Positions 1 to 6,703 of a DNA stretch of 10,606 nucleotides are shown here, piece after piece; the first letter of the stretch is position 1, and each line of letters begins with the position of its first letter. The notes beneath the pieces are model-generated. The model saw only the letters and a program-made list of their open reading frames with translations. It did no database searches and was not told the origin of the DNA. The stretch comes from Acidobacteriota bacterium (GTDB lineage: Bacteria; Acidobacteriota; Terriglobia; Terriglobales; Acidobacteriaceae). The translations under genes and the position numbers were made by a program. Location: the NCBI GenBank assembly GCA_021798655.1, contig JAJZFE010000124.1:1-10606 (forward strand), read 5' to 3'.

Positions 1-89
1 GTAAGTCCATCGCGTCCATGGCGCTGCAACATCGCGCCCATTGCGTTCGCCGTTGCCCGCACCGCACGCGATAGAATAGAGACAGCCGT

Positions 90-1145
90 ATGCCGACCGA
101 AACCGCAGCTCCGCAGCCACTCGTACCCGCCGCCCGCAGGATGACCGCGCGCCGCCGCCTTCTCGCCGCCGCGCGCCGCTTCCGCGAGCTCACCTCCATC
201 GGCTCGGCGCTCGCCAGCACCTCCCACCCCTACATGGCGCAGATCGTCCCCATGCGCCGCTGCAACCTCGCCTGCACCTACTGCAACGAGTACGACGACT
301 CCTCCGCCCCCGTGGATACGGCCGAGATGCTCCGTCGCATCGACCACCTCGGCCGCCTCGGCACCTCCGTCATCACCATCTCCGGCGGCGAGCCCACCCT
401 GCACCCCGAGCTTGACCAGATCATCGCCCGCATCCGCAGCACCGGCGCCATCGCCGGCATGATCACCAACGGCTACTTCCTCATGCCCGACCGCATCGAG
501 CGCCTCAACAAGGCCGGCCTCGACCACATGCAGATCTCCATCGACAACGTGAACCCCGATGAGGTCTCCAAAAAATCCCTCAGGATGATCGACAAGAAGC
601 TCCAGTTCCTCGCCGAAGGTGCGGACTTCCACGTCAACATCAACTCCGTCGTCGGCGGCGGCACCGCCAACCCCGAGGACGCCTACACCATCTCGCAGCG
701 TGCGCTGGAGCTCGGCTTCAGCTCCACCATCGGCATCATCCACGACGGCTCCGGCCAGTTGAAGCCGCTCGGCGACGAGGAACGCAAGGTCTGGGACCGC
801 GTCCGCAGCCTCACCCGCCGCAGCTACTCCCGCTTCAACCACTTTCAGGAGGCCATAGCCAACGGCCAGCCCAACGACTGGCGCTGCCGCGCCGGCTCCC
901 GCTACCTCTACATCTGCGAGAACGGCCTGGTCCACTACTGCAGCCAGCAGCGCGGCTTTCCCGGCGTCCCTCTCGCCGAGTACACCCGCGCCGACGTCCA
1001 GCGCGAGTTCCTTACCGAAAAATCCTGCGCCCCCAACTGCACCATCAGCTGCGTCCATCAGGTCAGCTACATCGACCACTGGCGCGCCCCGCAGACCTCC
1101 ACCATCACCCCCGGCGGCGCGCACGGCCTCGTCAATATCCAATAG
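90..1145 (+). CDS. Radical SAM protein with cysteine-rich (SPASM-like) C-terminus, substrate unknown
   Basis: A 351-residue protein. It should use a [4Fe-4S] cluster and S-adenosylmethionine to start radical chemistry in the cytosol; the substrate is not identifiable. The radical SAM signature CNLACTYC is visible (C58, C62, C65), followed by the SAM-binding GGE motif at 99-101 and a TIM-barrel-like pattern (MITNGY at 124-129, QISIDN at 148-153). The C-terminal third carries six more cysteines (C266, C276, C284, C313, C317, C321), and CAPNCTISC resembles the auxiliary-cluster ligands of SPASM/twitch enzymes. The first 45 residues are Arg/Ala-rich with no signal peptide. The ATG at 90 is the first in frame; the ribosome site is weak, with only a purine patch about 10 bases upstream. 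The gene stands alone before a TetR gene, and no peptide precursor or partner is visible. Family assignment is secure; SPASM-like is inference from cysteine spacing. Confidence 0.93.
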   Translation: MPTETAAPQPLVPAARRMTARRRLLAAARRFRELTSIGSALASTSHPYMAQIVPMRRCNLACTYCNEYDDSSAPVDTAEMLRRIDHLGRLGTSVITISGGEPTLHPELDQIIARIRSTGAIAGMITNGYFLMPDRIERLNKAGLDHMQISIDNVNPDEVSKKSLRMIDKKLQFLAEGADFHVNINSVVGGGTANPEDAYTISQRALELGFSSTIGIIHDGSGQLKPLGDEERKVWDRVRSLTRRSYSRFNHFQEAIANGQPNDWRCRAGSRYLYICENGLVHYCSQQRGFPGVPLAEYTRADVQREFLTEKSCAPNCTISCVHQVSYIDHWRAPQTSTITPGGAHGLVNIQ

Positions 1146-1162
1146 CTCCCGGCACTGAACCC

Positions 1163-1200
1163 TGTCATTTCGACCGGAGCGAAGCGCAGCGGAGAAACCC
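1163..1200. repeat. Dispersed intergenic element, copy 1 (GTCATTTCG...GGAGAAAC type)
   Basis: This stretch between the radical SAM and tetR genes begins TGTCATTTCGACCGG and ends CGGAGAAACC, with imperfect dyad symmetry (TTTC pairing with GAAA, CCG with CGG). Similar stretches at 2816-2840 and 6844-6875 share the TGTCATT start and the AGCGCAGCGGAG core or the GAATCTGC end. From memory, such elements are scattered between genes in acidobacterial genomes; this was not checked. Confidence 0.55.
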
Positions 1201-1261
1201 CCGCATCTCCCCCCTGCCCGCATCCCCGCAAATCCACGCACGTACCCACTTCTATACCTCC

Positions 1262-1291
1262 CGGTAACAATTGCTTCCGCAATCTGTACCG
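1262..1291. promoter_or_regulatory. Interrupted palindrome, candidate TetR-type operator
   Basis: The sequence has the form CGGTA-N3-ATTGC-N4-GCAAT-N3-TACCG, a 30-bp dyad in which 10 of 15 half-site positions are perfectly complementary around a centre at 1276/1277. It sits 18 bp before the tetR start codon, where TetR-family repressors commonly bind to control themselves. A TATACC hexamer at 1253-1258 could be the -10 element, which would place the dyad over the transcription start. The symmetry is seen directly; the operator role is inference. Confidence 0.55.
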
Positions 1292-1309
1292 CTGGCGTGT
1301 AATAGCCGT

Positions 1310-1930
1310 ATGAGCCAGTCCGCCACACCGCCCGCCGCCGCCCGTTCCATCGGTCGTCCCCGCTCCTTCCACCGCGATCAGGCACTCGACGCCGCCATGC
1401 GCGTCTTCTGGAAGAGCGGCTACGAAGGGGCCTCGCTCACCGAGCTGACCGCCGCGATGCGCATCAACCGCCCCAGTCTCTACGCGGCCTTCGGCGACAA
1501 GGCTGCGCTCTTTCGGCAGGCCGTCGAGCGCTACGGCACAGGCCCCGGCCGCTACGTCCGCCGCGCGCTCGGCCAGCCCACCGCGCGGCTCGTCGCGGAG
1601 ACGCTCCTCCGCGGCGCAGTCGCCAACGCCACCGACGCCGCCAACCCCGGCGGCTGCCTCTGGGTGCAGGGCGCGCTCGTCACCAGCCCGGAGTCCGCCT
1701 CCATCCGTGCCGAGCTGGCCGCGCTCCGCGCCCGCGGCATCGCGCAGATTCGTGCCCGCCTCGACCGCGCCCGCAGCGACGGCGACCTGCCCCCCGCCAC
1801 CGACACCGAAGCCCTCACGCTCTACCTCATCAGCGTGATGAACGGCCTCTCCGTCCAGGCCGCCGGCGGCTTCAGCCGCGAGCAGTTGCTCCGCGCCGCC
1901 GACCTCGCGCTCACCCACTGGCCGTCCTGA
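1310..1930 (+). CDS. TetR/AcrR-family transcriptional repressor
   Basis: A 206-residue DNA-binding regulator. The N-terminal half has the TetR pattern: GRPRSF at 15-20, a first helix around 22-37 (ALDAAMRVFWKSGYEG), the helix-turn-helix at about 42-61 (LTELTAAM...RPSLYAAFGDK), then FRQAVERY. The C-terminal ligand-binding region includes NPGGCLWVQGAL at 112-123, typical of TetR proteins with an AcrR-like core. The inducer cannot be predicted. The ATG at 1310 is chosen because the TetR domain begins soon after; an in-frame TTG at 1271 would translate through the palindrome at 1262-1291. No Shine-Dalgarno is visible (AATAGCCGT before ATG), so the start may be weak or leaderless. The regulated gene may be tetR itself or lie outside the window. 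It is followed by a strong terminator hairpin. Family certain, target unknown. Confidence 0.93.
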   Translation: MSQSATPPAAARSIGRPRSFHRDQALDAAMRVFWKSGYEGASLTELTAAMRINRPSLYAAFGDKAALFRQAVERYGTGPGRYVRRALGQPTARLVAETLLRGAVANATDAANPGGCLWVQGALVTSPESASIRAELAALRARGIAQIRARLDRARSDGDLPPATDTEALTLYLISVMNGLSVQAAGGFSREQLLRAADLALTHWPS

Positions 1931-1948
1931 CGCCGTCACGCGCAGCAA

Positions 1949-1974
1949 AAGAGGCCACCGCAGGGTGGCCTCTT
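1949..1974. terminator. Bidirectional intrinsic terminator between convergent tetR and dsbA-like genes
   Basis: A perfect 11-bp stem (AAGAGGCCACC pairing with GGTGGCCTCTT) closes a GCAG tetraloop. On the minus strand the stem runs into TTTT, so it best serves the DsbA-like gene, whose stop is 20 bp away. On the plus strand it lies 18 bp after the tetR stop but lacks a clear U tract. Confidence 0.85.
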
Positions 1975-1994
1975 CGTCTCTCCGTGCAGCCCTG

Positions 1995-2672
1995 CTACTT
2001 CTTGGCAGGAGCCGCCGTGTGATGCGTCGCTGCGGCCGCCGGAGCCGGCCCGGCCATCGCCTCGGCCTGATCGATCGCCTGGTACAGATCGCTCACATCC
2101 TTCACCTGGATCCAGCCCTTCGGCGTCGTCACGATGATCGTCGGCGTCTCCATCAGTCCCAGCTTGATGCCCAGGTTCACCTCCGCATCGACCTCCTTCG
2201 TCAGCTGCCCGGTCGGGTCCACCACGAACGGCATCTGCTTGCCATGCGTCGCGAAGAACTGCTGCGTGAACTTCACCAGGTCGTCCTTGCTGGCGATGCG
2301 GAACTGCGACGCAAACACCTCGCGGCGGTACTCGGTGGCCAGCTCCGGCGAGACCTTGTCCTGCAGGTACCGCGCATAGATCGCGGCCTCGCGGCTCCAC
2401 ATGTGCCCCGTGATCAGAAAGTCATACCGCACCAGCGGAATGTGATAGTGCTCAACGGCCTGGTGCACCAGCGGAAACGCGTGCGCGCACGCCGGGCACT
2501 CCAGGTCTTCCCACTCGATGATCGCAACGCGCGCGCCTGCCGGCGGCTTCAGCATGGAGGTGTCTTTGAACGACGACACCTGGCCGCCCACTGCGGTCTG
2601 CGCCTGCGCCGACGTACCACTCAGCGCGCCTGACATCGTGACAAACAGTGCAACTGCAAGAACTCGTGACAT
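1995..2672 (-). CDS. Exported DsbA-like thioredoxin-fold thiol-disulfide oxidoreductase
   Basis: A 225-residue protein likely to make or reshuffle disulfides in exported proteins. Residues 1-24 are a signal peptide (MSRV, hydrophobic core LAVALFVTMSGAL, cleavage expected after the AQA at 22-24). The redox motif CPAC is at 59-62 within EDLECPACAHAF, the position of CPHC in DsbA. The cis-proline motif ETPTIIV lies near the C-terminal end of the fold, and an inserted helical segment (about 90-160) fits the DsbA/Thioredoxin_4 type. The tail is a low-complexity Ala/Pro/His/Lys stretch (APAAAATHHTAAPAKK). The ATG at 2672 is preferred over an in-frame TTG at 2729 because the signal peptide starts there. 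No strong ribosome site is visible. rmuC lies 204 bp upstream on the same strand; no functional link is evident. Fold and export are well supported; whether it acts as oxidase, isomerase or reductase is not known. Confidence 0.9.
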   Translation of the reverse strand: MSRVLAVALFVTMSGALSGTSAQAQTAVGGQVSSFKDTSMLKPPAGARVAIIEWEDLECPACAHAFPLVHQAVEHYHIPLVRYDFLITGHMWSREAAIYARYLQDKVSPELATEYRREVFASQFRIASKDDLVKFTQQFFATHGKQMPFVVDPTGQLTKEVDAEVNLGIKLGLMETPTIIVTTPKGWIQVKDVSDLYQAIDQAEAMAGPAPAAAATHHTAAPAKK

Positions 2673-2815
2673 ACCGTATAGACGCAAGTGGCGACCCTTT
2701 TGCGAGCAAATGTGCTCACTGCTATTCAATCATCTTGCTGCACCGATGCGCCAGTCCTGCGCGGTCCAAGAAACCTCTGATGAAGTCCAGTGCTGGCCGC
2801 GTAACCTATGTTTCG

Positions 2816-2840
2816 CTTGTCATTCCCGAAGGGAATCTGC
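2816..2840. repeat. Dispersed intergenic element, copy 2 (short hairpin)
   Basis: TTGTCATTCCCGAAGGGAATCTGC contains a perfect 6-bp stem ATTCCC/GGGAAT around GAA (2822-2836). It shares TTGTCATTCC and GAATCTGC with the copy at 6844-6875. It lies 36 bp past the rmuC stop, so it could shape the 3' end of that transcript, but no U tract follows on the minus strand. Confidence 0.5.
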
Positions 2841-2876
2841 GTTTTGTTGCGGCGGCGAGACGTGATCAGAGCCTCC

Positions 2877-4298
2877 CTAATACTCTTCGGCCTCGGGTTC
2901 GCCACCCTCACTGGCCGCCAGCGCCAGGCTCGGCTGCCAGTCCTCGTGTTGCAGCGCGCGCTGCATCACGGCGACGGGCTTGCTCTCGGCGAGGTCCTTG
3001 TCGCCGATCTTCAGCTCGCGCAGCTTTCTCGCGATCGAGAACAGCCCACCCCGGCCCTCGGCCTTGTTGATCACATCGTCATAGGCCACGCCGGCTCTGC
3101 CCAGCGCGGCGCCAACGCTCAGCAGCGAGTCGTGCATTCCCGCAAACTTCTTGTACAGGCTGGTCGCATACTCGCGGATCAGATCCGCATCCCGGGCCGT
3201 CTGCGCCTGCTGCCATCCGAACGCAACCGCCTTCAGCAGCGCAATCAACGTCGTCGGCGTCGCCAGGATCACGTTGCTGTTCGCGCTGTACTCCAGCAGG
3301 CCGGCATCGTGCTCCAGCGCGGCACTGAACAGCACCTCGCTGGGCAAAAAGCACACCACAAAGTCCGGCGACTCCTTGAACCGGTTCCAGTAGGCCTTCG
3401 ACGCCAGCGAGTCCAGGTGCTTTCGCACGGCTGCTGCATGTTCGTTCATCAGGGCCGTTCTGGCCAGCTCGTCCTCGCACGCGGCCGCGTTCAGAAACGC
3501 CTCCAGCGGCGTCTTTGCGTCGATCACGATGCAGCGCTGGTTCGGCAGCCGCACCACCATGTCGGGCCGTACGGAGACGTCCTCGCCGCGCACAAACTTC
3601 TCCACCTCGAACGAGGCGTGTTCCACCATCCCCGCGTACTCCACGCAGCGACGCAGCTGCATCTCGCCCCAGTTGCCGCGCACCTTCGGCGCACGCAGCG
3701 CCTGCACCAGCTGCGTCGTCTCGCGGCGAAGGTCCGTGTGCGACCGCTGGATGTTGGCCACCTCTGCCAGCATGGCCTTGTAGGCCCCTTCGCGCTGCAC
3801 CTCCAGCTGCTGGCTATGCACGGTCAGCTGCTGCAGCGACTCCTTCATCGGTCGCAGCAGGTTCGCAATCGACAGCTCTTTGTCCTCAAGGTCTTTGTTC
3901 GCAAGCCGTTTCTGCGCTTCCAGGACCGAGCGGCTCTGCTCCAACAGTTGTTTCGCGTTGGCATTCAGTGCGTCGGCAGCCAGTGCCCCGAAGGCGTCCT
4001 TCATCTTCTGTTCCAGCGCACCCAGCGCCGCCAGCTTCTCTGCGGTCGATCGTCGCTCCGTCTCGAGCGTCGCCTTCAGGGTCGCTGCTTCCAGCCGGGC
4101 CGCCTCACCGTTATGACGTTCAACCTGACTCTGCTCCTGCAGCGTCGTCAGCGACTGTCTTGTCTGTTGGAGTAGCGCCTCATCCCGAAGCGCTTGAGCC
4201 GATGCGCTCAGGCCGCGCATCACCCATCCGAGCGCCCCGCCCACCAGCCCGCCGCCCATCAGACACACGACCGTGGAATTCAAAACGTCGATCTGCAT
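2877..4298 (-). CDS. rmuC: RmuC-family DNA recombination protein
   Basis: A 473-residue member of the RmuC family. In Escherichia coli, rmuC loss raises inversion between short inverted repeats, and the protein is predicted to be a nuclease of the PD-(D/E)xK fold; the exact reaction is not established. The N-terminus has one membrane-spanning segment (about 8-27, VVCLMGGGLVGGALGWVM). A long Gln/Glu/Ala-rich coiled coil follows at about 30-200. The conserved RmuC core starts at RGNWGE (207-212) and continues through RPDMVVRLP (D246) and VIDAKTPLEAF (D260, K262), which fit the nuclease acidic and lysine positions, then FLPSE at 317-321. Length is usual for the family. The acidic C-terminus (EGGEPEAEEY) is nonessential-looking. 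The ATG at 4298 opens directly onto the membrane segment; no good Shine-Dalgarno is visible. The zinc-ribbon gene ends 69 bp upstream on the same strand, so the two may be cotranscribed. Confidence 0.96.
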   Translation of the reverse strand: MQIDVLNSTVVCLMGGGLVGGALGWVMRGLSASAQALRDEALLQQTRQSLTTLQEQSQVERHNGEAARLEAATLKATLETERRSTAEKLAALGALEQKMKDAFGALAADALNANAKQLLEQSRSVLEAQKRLANKDLEDKELSIANLLRPMKESLQQLTVHSQQLEVQREGAYKAMLAEVANIQRSHTDLRRETTQLVQALRAPKVRGNWGEMQLRRCVEYAGMVEHASFEVEKFVRGEDVSVRPDMVVRLPNQRCIVIDAKTPLEAFLNAAACEDELARTALMNEHAAAVRKHLDSLASKAYWNRFKESPDFVVCFLPSEVLFSAALEHDAGLLEYSANSNVILATPTTLIALLKAVAFGWQQAQTARDADLIREYATSLYKKFAGMHDSLLSVGAALGRAGVAYDDVINKAEGRGGLFSIARKLRELKIGDKDLAESKPVAVMQRALQHEDWQPSLALAASEGGEPEAEEY

Positions 4299-4367
4299 AG
4301 TACAAATCTACGTCATATCTTCGCCAGCGAACAGGTCGCCTGCCAGGATCACGCTTTTCCGGATTGT

Positions 4368-4598
4368 CTAGGCAGCTGCCCGCAGCGTCGCTGTGCGTCC
4401 GCTGTCCCGCCGATAGCTCTTCCGGCGGCACATCACGCACTCCCAGGGATAAAAACCAAAGTAGATCAGCAAAGACCGCTCCAGAAATCCTGAACGGCTC
4501 AAACGTCTCAGCTCTGCATTGCGACACTTCTGGCAAGTCTGCTGGTTGCGTCTCGGTTCGTCCATCGTCCTGCCGACCCAGCTTGAATTTACTGACAT
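4368..4598 (-). CDS. Small four-cysteine zinc-ribbon protein, function unknown
   Basis: A 76-residue protein with two CxxC knuckles, C22-QK-C25 and C54-VM-C57, separated by a basic and aromatic linker (RRLSRSGFLERSLL...FGFYPWEC). This spacing fits one structural zinc site. The pattern, with a GFLER-type segment and YPWEC before the second knuckle, resembles small zinc-ribbon proteins I associate with Acidobacteriota; that comparison is from memory. The tail is basic (RRKSYRRDSGR). The ATG at 4598 is chosen because AAGGTGG, one base off a full Shine-Dalgarno, stands 8 bases upstream. A second ATG at 4565 has only a cramped AGGA, and a GTG at 4610 has none. The gene diverges from acpP and precedes rmuC by 69 bp. 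The low cysteine count elsewhere and the paired knuckles argue that it is real rather than a shadow reading. Confidence 0.75.
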   Translation of the reverse strand: MSVNSSWVGRTMDEPRRNQQTCQKCRNAELRRLSRSGFLERSLLIYFGFYPWECVMCRRKSYRRDSGRTATLRAAA

Positions 4599-4641
4599 GA
4601 TTCTAGCCACCTTGTCCTTAGCAGTCTATAAAGAAATATCG

Positions 4642-4663
4642 TCCTCTTCCTGTCCTCTTCCTG
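4642..4663. repeat. 11-bp tandem duplication in the acpP / zinc-ribbon divergent spacer
   Basis: TCCTCTTCCTG occurs twice in perfect tandem in the 212-bp spacer between the divergent zinc-ribbon and acpP starts. It is pyrimidine-rich on the plus strand. No function is evident; a simple slippage duplication is the easiest explanation. Confidence 0.7.
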
Positions 4664-4675
4664 CACACTCCTTGC

Positions 4676-4704
4676 TTTACTTCGTTCCCATGCGTCGGTA
4701 TGCT
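4676..4704 (+). promoter_or_regulatory. Candidate sigma-70-type promoter for acpP-fabF
   Basis: TTTACT (4676-4681) and TATGCT (4699-4704) are separated by 17 bases; each matches four of six consensus positions. This would give a leader of about 100 bases before acpP. The spacing is ideal but the hexamers are ordinary, so this is a tentative call. Confidence 0.35.
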
Positions 4705-4810
4705 GTCTCACTGGGGCGGTCAACCGGAGTCGATGCCACAAGTGGTCTCGCTCTCCCTCCCTTTTCAGTCCAAAGTCACTCGTCCATCCGGACACTCAGG
4801 AGATCGTGCA

Positions 4811-5053
4811 ATGGCAGCAGTAGACGAAAAAGTGAAGCAGATTATTGTCGAGCAGCTTCAGGTGGATGAAGCCGAAGTCACCCCCGGCGCCAGCTTCCAG
4901 GAAGACCTCGGCGCAGACTCGCTCGATGTCGTCGAGCTGGTCATGCAGTTCGAAGAGGCCTTCGATATTCAGATCCCCGACGAGGACGCTGAAAAGATCA
5001 AGACCGTCAAGGACGCAACCGACTACATCGAAGCCCACCAGAAGGGCAAGTAA
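4811..5053 (+). CDS. acpP: Acyl carrier protein
   Basis: An 80-residue acidic four-helix protein that carries growing acyl chains on a 4'-phosphopantetheine arm for fatty acid synthesis in the cytosol. The attachment serine is S37 in [10 protein letters not shown], the universal DSL motif at the start of helix II. The flanking [19 protein letters not shown] and the C-terminal YIEAHQ helix are those of bacterial type II ACP; length matches the family. The ATG at 4811 has AGGAGA seven bases upstream, a strong ribosome site. An upstream in-frame ATG at 4700 would add 37 residues of non-ACP sequence and is rejected. fabF follows 118 bp downstream on the same strand, a common arrangement, and a terminator follows fabF, so the two probably form one operon. 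Very confident. Confidence 0.98.
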   Translation: MAAVDEKVKQIIVEQLQVDEAEVTPGASFQEDLGADSLDVVELVMQFEEAFDIQIPDEDAEKIKTVKDATDYIEAHQKGK

Positions 5054-5092
5054 CCTCAACTCCGCAGGCTGCTGCTGTGGTGTGCGTCCTGC

Positions 5093-5140
5093 GGCCATTT
5101 GGCCATTCGGCTTGGCGGCTTTGCGGCTTCGCGGCGGCTG
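5093..5140. repeat. Degenerate octanucleotide array in the acpP-fabF spacer
   Basis: Six consecutive 8-base units each start with GGC: GGCCATTT, GGCCATTC, GGCTTGGC, GGCTTTGC, GGCTTCGC, GGCGGCTG. The array fills 48 of the 118 bases between acpP and fabF. Regular 8-base phase is visible throughout; the units diverge gradually. It may fold in the mRNA (GGCC and GGC-rich segments), but no role is known. Confidence 0.6.
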
Positions 5141-5171
5141 TCCACTCTTCATCACAAGGATCGGGAAATCG

Positions 5172-6440
5172 ATGCAGCAACGTCGTGTCGTCGTAACGGG
5201 CATGGGCCTCCTGTGCGGGGTGGGCAACACCGCTCCTCAGGTGTGGGAGGCTCTGCTCGCCGGCAAGAGCGGCATGGCCGAGATCACTGCCTTTGATCTC
5301 ACCGACCATGCCGTCCGCCTCGCCGCAGAGGTCAAGGACTTTGACCCCCATGTCTTCGTGGATAAAAAAGAGGCCCGCAAGATGGCCCGCTTCATCCACT
5401 TCGCCATGGCCGCCGCGCAGGAGGCCGTGCACCACTCCGGCCTCGTCGCCCCTGGCACGCGCCTCGAAGGCGAAGCCGGCGACATGGTCGGCGTCCACAT
5501 CGGCTCCGGCATCGGCGGCTTCGACATCATCGAGCGCGAGCACTCGGTCCTCATCAAGAGCGGCCCCCGCCGCATCTCGCCCTTCTTCATCCCCGCGGCC
5601 ATCGTCAACCTCGCCGCCGGCCACGTCTCCATCAAGTACGGCGCGCGGGGCCCCAACGAGGCCACCGCCACCGCCTGCACCAGCTCCGCTCACTCCATCG
5701 GCGACGCCTTCCGCATCATCCAGCGCGGCGACGCCGACGCCATGATCGCCGGCGGCACCGAGGCCGCCATCACGCCGCTCTCCGTCGGCGGATTCGCCGC
5801 CATGAAGGCCCTCTCCACCCGCAACGACGACCCCACACACGCCTGCCGCCCCTTTGACAAGGATCGCGACGGCTTCGTCGTCGGCGAAGGCGCTGGCATC
5901 CTCATCCTCGAAGAGCTGGAGTACGCCCAGGCGCGCGGCGCCAACATCCTCGCCGAGATCATCGGCTACGGCATGAGCGGCGACGCCTACCACATGACCG
6001 GCATGGCTCCCGAAGGCGATGGCTGCCGCCGCGCCATGCAGGCCGCCCTCCGCGTCGCCGGCATCTCGCCCGACAAGATCGACTACGTCAACGCCCACGC
6101 CACCTCCACCCCGCTCGGCGACGCGCTCGAATCCCAGGCCATTGAAAACGTCTTCGGCGAAAAGGCAAAGAGCCACGAGCTCCTCGTCAGCTCCACCAAG
6201 TCCATGACCGGCCACCTCCTCGGCGGCGCTGGCGGCCTGGAGGCCGGCATCACGGTGCTCGCGCTCCAGAACCAGATCGCACCACCCACCATGAACCTCG
6301 AAAACGTGGACCCCGCCTGCCGACTGAACTACGTCGCCAACAAGCCGCAGAAGGCAAAGATCGACTACGCCCTCAGCAACAGCTTCGGCTTCGGCGGCAC
6401 CAACGGCTCGCTGGTCTTCAAGCGCTGGGGCGCGGAGTAG
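5172..6440 (+). CDS. fabF: Beta-ketoacyl-[acyl-carrier-protein] synthase II
   Basis: A 422-residue elongating ketoacyl synthase that condenses malonyl-ACP with an acyl-ACP, releasing CO2. The thiolase-fold catalytic set is complete: nucleophile C169 in TACTSSAHS, H309 in NAHATSTPLGD, K343 and H348 in STKSMTGHLLGGAGG. The C-terminal NSFGFGGTNGSL (403-414) holds the Gly/Phe loop that gates the acyl pocket. The start RRVVVTGMG is the usual FabF opening. The ATG at 5172 is preferred because upstream in-frame sequence is a readthrough of the acpP region; AAGGA lies 11 bases upstream. An ACP gene just before it supports FabF rather than a polyketide synthase. A long antisense reading of 488 codons across this gene is a GC-rich shadow. 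FabF rather than FabB is preferred from the acpP-fabF order and overall sequence. Confidence 0.97.
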   Translation: MQQRRVVVTGMGLLCGVGNTAPQVWEALLAGKSGMAEITAFDLTDHAVRLAAEVKDFDPHVFVDKKEARKMARFIHFAMAAAQEAVHHSGLVAPGTRLEGEAGDMVGVHIGSGIGGFDIIEREHSVLIKSGPRRISPFFIPAAIVNLAAGHVSIKYGARGPNEATATACTSSAHSIGDAFRIIQRGDADAMIAGGTEAAITPLSVGGFAAMKALSTRNDDPTHACRPFDKDRDGFVVGEGAGILILEELEYAQARGANILAEIIGYGMSGDAYHMTGMAPEGDGCRRAMQAALRVAGISPDKIDYVNAHATSTPLGDALESQAIENVFGEKAKSHELLVSSTKSMTGHLLGGAGGLEAGITVLALQNQIAPPTMNLENVDPACRLNYVANKPQKAKIDYALSNSFGFGGTNGSLVFKRWGAE

Positions 6441-6464
6441 CCCAGCCGCACCAACCATCCAGGC

Positions 6465-6496
6465 AAAGGGCACGCTGCCATCGCAGCGTGCCCTTT
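6465..6496 (+). terminator. Intrinsic terminator after fabF
   Basis: A perfect 14-bp stem (AAAGGGCACGCTGC pairing with GCAGCGTGCCCTTT) closes a CATC loop 24 bp after the fabF stop and is followed by CTCC after the TTT of the stem. It is a very stable hairpin with a short U run, the expected end of the acpP-fabF transcript. Confidence 0.85.
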
Positions 6497-6585
6497 CTCC
6501 ATGCCTCTGAACCCTCTCCTCCGCAGGTCGAGCGGCTCACCCCCAGCAAACTTTCTTTCCCGAATTTCCAGCCAAACTCGCGATG

Positions 6586-6687
6586 TCAACCCCCCACCCA
6601 CCACCCAAAACCCGCAACTCATTCTCCCCAAACGCCTTACCCCACCAAAACCAAAAACACATTCACCCCCACCCGCTCTTTACAATA
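6586..6687. other. G-poor, C/A-rich intergenic block
   Basis: Only three G residues occur in 102 bases of the plus strand, with many CCCCACC and CCAAAA runs, in a region whose genes are strongly GC-rich on both strands. It contains no credible reading frame. It ends at TACAATAGAAG, which resembles a -10 element, but no properly spaced -35 is visible. From memory, similar blocks starting with a GATGTCAA sequence (here 6582-6589) recur between acidobacterial genes; unchecked. Confidence 0.5.
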
Positions 6688-6703
6688 GAAGTAGGGATCA
6701 AAA

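Noticed and set aside
1..41. Possible start of a divergent minus-strand gene at the ATG at 41
   Set aside because: Thirteen open codons to the window edge are too few to support a gene, and there is no clear ribosome site.
72..77. TAGAAT as a -10 element for the radical SAM gene
   Set aside because: No -35 hexamer occurs at 16-18 bases; the nearest TTG-containing candidates are 12 or 25 bases away.
1067..1948. 293-codon minus-strand frame across tetR
   Set aside because: Gly/Ala/Glu-rich shadow of the TetR gene with no recognisable domain.
1965..2633. 222-codon plus-strand frame across the DsbA-like gene
   Set aside because: Arg/His/Leu-rich antisense shadow; the minus strand has a signal peptide, CPAC and cis-Pro motif.
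2808..4175. 455-codon plus-strand frame across rmuC
   Set aside because: Arg/Leu/Gln/His-rich antisense shadow of rmuC, whose family motifs are complete on the minus strand.
4700..4810. Upstream in-frame ATG at 4700 extending acpP
   Set aside because: It adds 37 residues unlike any ACP, while the ATG at 4811 has a strong AGGAGA at proper spacing.
5007..6473. 488-codon open frame on the minus strand across fabF
   Set aside because: It mirrors the fabF codons in a GC-rich gene, has Gly/Ala/Val/Asp-rich low-information sequence, and fabF itself has a full catalytic set.
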